Shown here: one piece after another, positions 21,225 through 64,000 of the stretch
How positions within the stretch are numbered: the stretch's first letter is position 1
How the letters are laid out: the number at the start of each line of letters is the position of its first letter
Assembly: GCA_033964015.1 (NCBI GenBank)
Contig: CM066924.1
Coordinates: 10,017,077 to 10,081,076, forward strand
Direction: 5' to 3'
DNA from: Scolanthus callimorphus
Taxonomy: Eukaryota > Cnidaria > Anthozoa > Actiniaria > Edwardsiidae
Length of the DNA: 64,000 nucleotides
Notes under the pieces: generated by a model
The model's input: the letters and a program-made list of their open reading frames with translations, nothing else
Databases searched by the model: none
What the model was told of the DNA's origin: nothing
Program-made: the position numbers and the translations under genes

Positions 21225-21875
21225 AAATCGTGGATACGCGTAGCGTAAAACACGAGTTATTGGATTGGGCCAAATATCACTCGCTCGCTCATAACTCAAG
21301 TGATAGCTCATGACGTCATCAAAACTAGAAAAATTAATATCTCAAGAACGGAACATCGCCAGGTGACCAAACTTGGCTTAAGTTATCTTCGTGACAAGGG
21401 GGGTCCAGCACCAAAGTCACATGACGTCATCACTGATGTCATCAAAACTAGAAACAATATCTCGAGAACGTAACATCGCTAGGTGACAAACCTTGGGTAA
21501 AGTTATCGTCGTGACAAGTGGAGTCCAGCACTTAAGTCACATGACATTACATCATCGATGACGTCATCAAAACAATAAAAATATCTCGAGAACGGGACAT
21601 CGCTAGGTGACCAAACTTTGGTAAAGTTATTTTCGTGACAAGGGGGGTCCAGCACCAAAGTCACATGACATGACGTCATCAAAACTAGAAACATTAATAT
21701 ATCGAGAACAGAACATCGCAAGATGAGGATAAATTATCTTCGTGACAATGGGGGTCCAGCACCGAGGTCACGTGGTATAACGTTATCGATGATGTCATCA
21801 CAACTAGAAAATTGATATCTCGGGAAGGGAACAGGACCAAAAGACCAAAACATGGTTAAACGGTATCCACGATTT
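21225..21875. mobile_element. TIR-flanked tandem array of a ~120-bp repeat containing ATGACGTCATCA
   Basis: The 13-bp tips AAATCGTGGATAC (21225-21237) and GTATCCACGATTT (21863-21875) are exact inverses. Between them lie five monomers of about 110-125 bp: (A)TGACGTCATCAAAACTAGA, then TATCTCGAGAACGGAACATC, AGGTGACCAAACTTGG, AAAGTTATC, GTGACAAGGGGGGTCCAGCA and AAAGTCACATGAC. Relatives are the half-element at 61781-62110 and the arms of the element at 62935-63910. Each monomer holds a CRE-like TGACGTCA or near variant. Confidence 0.78.
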
Positions 21876-21989
21876 CACCGGGTGCCTTTGATTAATAGAT
21901 TCGACTTAGCTCAACCACTCGCTTGGAGAGTTGACTACTTGTCCCTATAGTACTGTCCTTGGGTGTTATTGCACGGGTGGCAGTACATA

Positions 21990-23340
21990 CATACTTTATT
22001 TTTCACCTTTTTTCCCTTGATGTTTACAATTTAAGAAAGATACATTTACTATTAAAAGAGGGAAGCAAAATAAAGTAATCTAGTTAGATTTAAGGTCCTA
22101 GGAGCTAAATAAACATTAAGTTTTCTGGTTAGCTCCAGGGCTATTATGACTATTATAATAAACATTTGATTATGTAGCGACAAACGTGATACAAAACGGA
22201 ACGAACAACAACACACATTGGCAGCTAAGGGCACTCTAGCTTAAATTGTTTTTGAAGGATAAACTGTTTTGCTTTTCGTGGAAAAATAGAAGAGGGAAGA
22301 TTTTTGAGGTCTGTTGGAATTTCTTGCCATAGATCAATGGCTGCAAATTGTACCGTTTACCGTTTCTTGATCGTGGCTTTCTGAAATTTTGCTTAGTTGA
22401 AAACCTTGTTTGATAATTGTGGACAGAACTTGAGTATTGAAAATAATCATTAAAGAGATTAGGTAACTTACTACTTTTCCAAAGGTGGACAAATTGAAGG
22501 GCTTGAAAATTGATTAGGGAAGAAATAGAAAGGATATTCAGCAAATTGTGCACTCTCTGTGTTGTTCCTACAATTGATTGCAAAGAAAATACTCTGATAA
22601 CAATGTTTTGCTTTGTTTGAACTTTTTTCATTTGAGTTTTGGTTGTGCTTCCCCACGCAAGGAGGGCATAAGAAATGTATGGAAAAACAAGAGAATAATA
22701 CAATTGCTTTGTGTTAGTCTGGTACAGATATATGAAATATGGTGCTTCCATGAGAGATTTTCATTTTTAAGTACTCCAAGATACTTAATGTGATTTTTTT
22801 CTGTAATAGCATATCCCTCCCATCTTTACCTTGTAATTTTATTTCTAATTGTTTTGCTTTCTTCTTAGGTGATTTCACAATCATGAAGTTAGCCTTAGTT
22901 TCATTATAATACTCTGACAAATTTATGCATGGTATTGTTCTTCTCCATTGTATTGCCTCGTTCTATAATACACTCCATTGCACTCCATTGTTTTAGACAA
23001 TGCCTTGCATAAATTTGTCAGTGTATTGGACAACCCTCGGAGAATCTGTATTATTCATGGAGACATACTGCTGCCTATCAGACAAATAGCTCTGGAACCA
23101 TTCTAATGGGAGACCCCTTACTCCATAAGCTCCGACATTTTCAAGAGTGTTTGTTGATTTACTGTGTCAAATGCCTTTGAGAAGTCGAGGAAAACACCAC
23201 AAGTGTAAAGATTTTTATCACTGGCTTTCGATTGTCAGTACAGTAATTTATATTATAGCTTACTCAGATGAGGAGCGCCCTTTTCGGAAGCCAAATTGAA
23301 ATTTACTGAGGATGTCATGTTTCTCGAGATAATTTGATTT
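21990..23340 (-). pseudogene. CR1/jockey-like LINE, internally deleted and broken, minus strand
   Basis: Minus-strand order from 23340: KFQFGFRKGRSS (RT start), FLDFSKAFDTVN (23158-23197), then GVRGLPLEWFQSYLSDRQQY to about 23050. The catalytic block with YADD or FADD is missing: sequence jumps to SEYYNETKANFMIVKSPKKK (near 22900), then a C-terminal frame of about 170 codons (22236-22751) with PYISYALLAWGS and the HNYQTR-type motif. An AT-rich 3' part lies at 21990-22235. There are stops and frameshifts throughout. An internal deletion removed the active site. Confidence 0.85.
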
Positions 23341-24334
23341 GGGCAAAGGTGTAAAGTGTAGATATCTATTCAACCCTTATCAATGGGGGTTATTCTCGAT
23401 ATTTTCAGTTGATTAGGTGGCACAACACACATTTTCAGGCATTTTCATTTTGAGACACCATCGTGTCCTTTGTTATTCATGAGTTTCGCGGCAATTAAGC
23501 TCTTCTAGAAGGGGTTATAGAGTAAAGCGCTAGACTGGCAAAACAGTAAAACGTTTCATGAATCAGGGAAAAAATAATTGGTATATGGCCAAATAAAACT
23601 TGATTTTTAGCATCGTTTCTTATAAACGTTTTCTTTTCTTTGCGATGGCATCTTTTCGAAGGCCCAGTCAAACCTTGTGTTGACAAAGAAAATAATTTGC
23701 AAGGACTTTAGCATTTCTGCACATAACCGCTAGACTGTACACCTTTATACACGCTGCGGACATCATTTCTGCGTGCCATTCGACCAGCTAGCGGTGTTTC
23801 ACTGTTGTGTGACGAGAGTAACTCAGATTCGCGAGAAAATCGCGTTAATCTAATATCTATTCCTTACTTCCAAAATGTGAAGCGTACCAAGCCTCGTTTC
23901 CATGTAAAAAGAAAAGACATCCGTGCTGAAGGCGTCAGTGCAAACGCGAGGCTTGGGGCACTTGTTCTTTTTTGAAAAGATATGAGGTTTACCAAGATTT
24001 TTTTCCGCCAACATAACGGTAATGGAGTGTAGGTTTTGGTCGAGGTTGAAATGTTGAGAGTACAATTGTTTTTGAAATATGCCAATTTTTGTTTTTCTGC
24101 GATACATGGGTAGTGCAATGCGAGTTTTCCCGCCTTTTGGCGACCTTCACGGATGAACGCAGTTCTAGCCTCAAAACAATTGTCTCTTGGTGATTGCCTT
24201 GTCTATTCTTTCAATCCAATGTGGTTGAAAAGAATGCAGATCTCGGGTGTAGTTCGCAGCAACTTCTAACACTGGATTTCTCGCTCGAAAAGGGCTCTTA
24301 AACCTCAGGAAAGATGACAAGATATCAATTACTT
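23341..24334. other. No gene recognised
   Basis: Mixed intergenic sequence between the LINE and the STOML2 3' end. Overlapping minus-strand open frames near 23850-24170 have no recognised domain and no homologous look. Confidence 0.4.
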
Positions 24335-24340
24335 TTTATT
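24335..24340 (-). terminator. Candidate STOML2 polyadenylation signal (AATAAA)
   Basis: TTTATT on the plus strand is AATAAA on the minus strand, about 440 bases past the STOML2 stop codon. It is the first canonical signal I found downstream. There is no transcript support. Confidence 0.35.
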
Positions 24341-24779
24341 TGACTGCAAGTGCTGGAATATTTTTCTCAAAATTGACCTGGCGGTATTCAAATTCTTAGA
24401 GAAACACGTACCAGTTCGATTAAGTAGGAGTAAGTAGACGCGGCAAGAAACGGGCGTCTGTTTAGATGCCTTGTCTCGTTCGTGCTAGCGGTACTTACGT
24501 GTACGTGTATTATATCCCTAGGTTTTCAAAACACACCAATAATGAAATTATCATGCTGTTCCGGTAGTGCTCGTTGAGGTCCCCTAAAGATAAATAGCAT
24601 ATCCCAATTTGAAATCTTAATTTTTTTTAACCCTCAACATTTTTCCCTCGACATTTTCTCCTCCATTGTCGACGTCTTACCCACGAACAAAACCTACACT
24701 GCGGTAACGCCGTTATCTGGCCGCAATTGCATACCCGGCCTCGTTTTCATGTCCAGCGTGCATAAGGCACAATGTCGGA

Positions 24780-61424
<36,645 letters not shown>

Positions 61425-61684
61425 CTAAAAAAAATGCACATAATTGTAATAATTAATGTGAATATTTTTTCTGGAGGTTTTTTTTCTCTTATTCTGTGAT
61501 TCCAGAAAAATAATGTCATGGAATGGGGTTGAGATATAAACACCCCTCACCCCAATTGAATTTCCTGTGACAAAATACATAATACCAGTGCAGTGATTGT
61601 ATTGGAAGTTAGCAAACTGTAATCAATGGTTAATAAAGTTAGACCTAAAAATTGTTATAAGAAATATTTTTCAACAAAAATTGT

Positions 61685-61775
61685 TAAAGGCCCATCACCA
61701 ACTGACAACCTTCGCAGGATATTAGCCAATCAGAACAGCCAAAAAACAATGGATCATTTTGAAAACAACAGAAAT
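61685..61775. mobile_element. Left part of an AAAGGCCCATCACCAAC MITE
   Basis: AAAGGCCCATCACCAACTGA and TTAGCCAATCAGAAC match 51482-51613 with several changes. The right end is lost into the next repeat. Confidence 0.65.
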
Positions 61776-61780
61776 CAAAG

Positions 61781-62110
61781 GGTGAAATTGTGGATACCGT
61801 TTATCAACGTTTGGCTGCCTGGTGATGAGGTCATCAATGACGCTATACCACGTGACCTTGGTGTTGCATCTCCCATGCTCGAAGACAACTTTACCCAAGT
61901 TTGGCCACCTAGCATTGCTCCATTCTCAGATGTCAATTTCTTCTAGTTTTAATGACGTCATCTATGACATTATGCCATGTGACTTTGGTGCTGGACTTCC
62001 GTTGTCATGAAGATAACTTTGTCCAAGTTTGGTCACCTAGCGATGTACCATTCTCGAGATATTAATTTTTTTAGTTTAGATGATGTCATGAGCTAACACT
62101 TAAGGATACA
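61781..62110. repeat. Partial copy of the TIR-flanked ~120-bp repeat
   Basis: GGTGAAATTGTGGATACCGT resembles the TIR of 21225-21875. Two to three monomers follow, in inverse orientation: TGATGACGTCAT, CATGTGACTTTGGTGCTGGA, CTTTGTCCAAGTTTGGTCAC and TTCTCGAGATATTAATTTTT. The right end is not seen. Confidence 0.65.
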
Positions 62111-62370
62111 GTGCACCTTCAGGGACAACTTTTTGCAAAAAAAATTTTTGCGTGCATTCGATTTAGAGATTGTTTAACTAAGTATTAGAAGAAGAAAAAT
62201 ATTTTTTCCCCTTAAAGCGAACAAGATATTTGTAATGAGTAGCCTTATATGGGAGTCACGCCATCACGTGACTATCACTATGTCAGCCTGTTGTGTAATC
62301 TTAATAAATGAATTTGAATGATCTTGTCGTAGCCTGTAGTCCTGTGCTGTCGACTATAAACATTACATGG
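62111..62370 (+). mobile_element. Likely 5' LTR end of a Ty3/gypsy-like element
   Basis: AATAAATG near 62302 could be the LTR polyadenylation signal. TATAAACATTACA ends at about 62368, immediately followed by TGGTACCAGGAGCTGG, whose TGG start fits a tRNA primer-binding site. The LTR's left edge cannot be placed and the 3' LTR is outside the window. Confidence 0.5.
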
Positions 62371-62401
62371 TACCAGGAGCTGGAAGTCCAGGGCGACGAT
62401 C

Positions 62402-62934
62402 ATGGAGAAAATCAAGCCTCCATCAGAACTCGATATGGACAGTCGGAACTTGGCAGAAGCGTGGAGAGAGTGGGCTGCGAGTTGGGAACTCTATGAGATC
62501 TCAAGTGGTCTCAAAGACAAGGAAGAGAAGGTTCAAGTGGCCACGCTATACAGCGTAATAGGGCTGAAAGCCCGACGAGTATTGAAAACACTACCCGGAT
62601 ACCTGAGGCATTAGCAAGTAGAAAGGTTAAGGACACCCTGAAGGCGTTACAAGATTACTGTATGCCCCGTACAAATGTCACTTACGAAAGGTGTATTTTT
62701 CGTACAACAACACAGGGGGAAAGACCATTTGATGCATTCTTAACCGAGTTAAGACAAAAGGCCACGCTGTGTGAATTTGGAGAGATAAAGGCTTCCCTCA
62801 TACGTGACCAAATCGTGATCGGCACAAATAGCCCTGCATTGAGAGAGCGACTTCTTCGAGAACCAGATCTAAACCTCACGAAAGCAGTAAATCTGTGCCG
62901 AGCGTCAGAACAGGCAATTGCGCAACGGACGGAG
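62402..62934 (+). pseudogene. Gag-like ORF of an LTR retrotransposon, frameshifted
   Basis: ATG at 62402 starts a frame (MEKIKPPSELDMDSRNLAEA, then WREWAASWELYE) ending at 62614. An alternate frame continues from about 62580 (PEALASRKVKDTLKALQDYC, later FRTTTQGERPFDAFLTELRQ) to 62934. The pattern of a Trp-rich start, a GERPFDAFLTEL block and a repeated RxRLLREPDL-type helix is that of retrotransposon capsid domains. One base change splits it near 62580-62612, and the element at 62935 interrupts it. Confidence 0.72.
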
Positions 62935-63910
62935 TAAACTGCGGGGTGCGGGGTGCGGGGCGCGCGGTGCGCGGGGTAGGTGGGGTGCAGTTGTGAGGGG
63001 GAGGTGGAGGGGGTGGGATGCGGAATGCAAGGGAGAGCGCCAACGACGTCATCAAAACTATAAAAATCAATATCTTGAGAACGGAACAACGTCGGATGAC
63101 CAAACTTGGGTAAAGTTATCTTTGGGGCAAGGGGGGCACACCAACAGGGTCACGTGGTATGACGTCATCAATGACTAGAAAAATCAATATCTCGAGAACG
63201 GAACAACGCCAGGTGACCAAACTTGGGTAAAGTTACCTTTGAGGCAAGGGGGGCACACCAACAGGGTCACGTGGTATGGCGTCATCAATGACGTCATCAA
63301 AACAAGAAAAATCAATATCTCCAGAACGGAACAACGCCAGGTGACCAAACTTGGGTAAAATTATGTTCAGTTTGACAATGAAAAAAAGGTGCACTTAGTT
63401 AAAACAACATATTAATATGTTCGAAAATTCGAAAACTAGCAAACTGGATTTTCATGTTAAGCGGTCCACATATGTGATTATGTTTTTTTTTTAAATCATG
63501 ATTTTCACGGCTTTGTGCAATAACGCAAAGCCACCCAAGGCTTAATATTAAAGATATATCAAGAAAACATCATTGGAGACATTATTTAGCCCCCAAACCA
63601 CCCGCATCCCATTGGTGGTTATAATGATGTATTGCTGTCGTCGTGCCACGTGACCTCGTTCCATTCTCGAGATATTGATTTTTTTAGTTCTGTTGATGAC
63701 ACCATACCACGTGACCCTGTTGGTGTGTCCCCCTTGCTCCGAAGATAACTTTACCAAAGTTTGGTCATCCGACGTTCTTCCGTTCTCGAGATATTGATTT
63801 TTATAGTTTTGATGACGTCGTTGGCGCTCCCCCTTGCATTCCGCATCCCACCCCCTCCACCTCCCCCTCACAACTGTACCCCGCACCCCGCGCCCGCGCC
63901 CCGCAGTTTA
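62935..63910. mobile_element. 976-bp palindromic element with G-rich ends inserted in gag
   Basis: TAAACTGCGGGGTGCGGGGT at the left and CCGCGCCCGCGCCCCGCAGTTTA-type sequence at the right are inverses. Arms run through GGGTGGGATGCGGAATGCAA and TATAAAAATCAATATC, and include the ~120-bp CRE-containing repeat of 21225-21875 (ATGACGTCATCAATGAC, AGGTGACCAAACTTGG, CAAGGGGGGCACACCAACAG) in opposite orientations. The unpaired centre (about 63370-63600) is AT-rich. Deleting exactly this block puts the two gag parts in one frame. Confidence 0.8.
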
Positions 63911-64000
63911 AACAAATCTAAGGAACCACCACTTTATGTCAGTAAAGATAGTATGTTAGATAGCTCCATGGAAAGTGAACATGTTGAAATCACTCCAGAG
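63911..64000 (+). pseudogene. Continuation of the gag-like ORF to the window end
   Basis: The frame reads NKSKEPPLYVSKDS, then MLDSSMESEHVEITPE, without a stop. Its frame matches that of the 62580-62934 part once the inserted element is disregarded. Confidence 0.6.

Noticed and set aside
62402..64000. Endogenous retrovirus
   Set aside because: Only a gag-like frame is visible; nothing resembling an envelope gene is in the window. An ordinary LTR retrotransposon is the safer reading.

Overview
The window is nuclear DNA of an animal with split, intron-rich genes. The best guess is an anthozoan cnidarian such as a stony coral or anemone. That is inferred from the compact bZIP gene, the CR1/L2-like LINEs whose ORF1 carries an SGNH esterase, the tRNA-derived SINE with a TTA tail, and the very high density of short inverted-repeat elements. 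I could not run a search, so the species is not established.

Two protein genes are supported. The larger is a STOML2 (stomatin-like protein 2, SPFH/Band-7, mitochondrial) gene on the minus strand. Twelve coding exons were found between 61424 and 24780. All their splice sites are GT/AG and all phases agree, giving 358 residues plus a stop. Only the N-terminal mitochondrial leader exon is missing. The second is a plus-strand bZIP gene of the C/EBP-CHOP type at 17753-18540. Its acidic N-terminal half and its bZIP half lie in different frames, and a 100-codon upstream ORF overlaps its start.

Layout. 1-9377 is a second, shorter copy of 40589-50006 and ends at a 100-base N gap (9378-9477). It contains LINE, SINE and foldback elements and a one-base-broken copy of STOML2 visible exon 7. 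The copies differ mostly by single missing bases in homopolymers, so a false duplication in the assembly is more likely than a real one. 9745-10575 is a LINE reverse transcriptase fragment. 11-17 kb is nested terminal-inverted-repeat (TIR) elements. 17.3-18.6 kb is the bZIP gene. 19-22 kb holds MITEs and a 120-bp tandem repeat flanked by TIRs. 22.2-23.3 kb is another LINE. 24.3-61.4 kb is STOML2, whose introns are packed with foldback elements, a hairpin-rich higher-order satellite (28762-29612), two very large foldbacks (35141-37004 and 50624-53279), a small tandem partial-exon duplication (33531-33720) and a 380-bp tandem repeat (59490-60690). 62.3-64.0 kb is the start of a Ty3/gypsy-like LTR retrotransposon whose gag is split by a 976-bp palindromic element.

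The most distinctive theme is a set of foldback elements in which TIRs enclose short G-rich minisatellites or longer tandem repeats. At least two families are each seen at two sites, and one 120-bp repeat recurs in three settings. The hairpin satellite, in which most of each monomer falls in stem-loops, is the best candidate for something undescribed.
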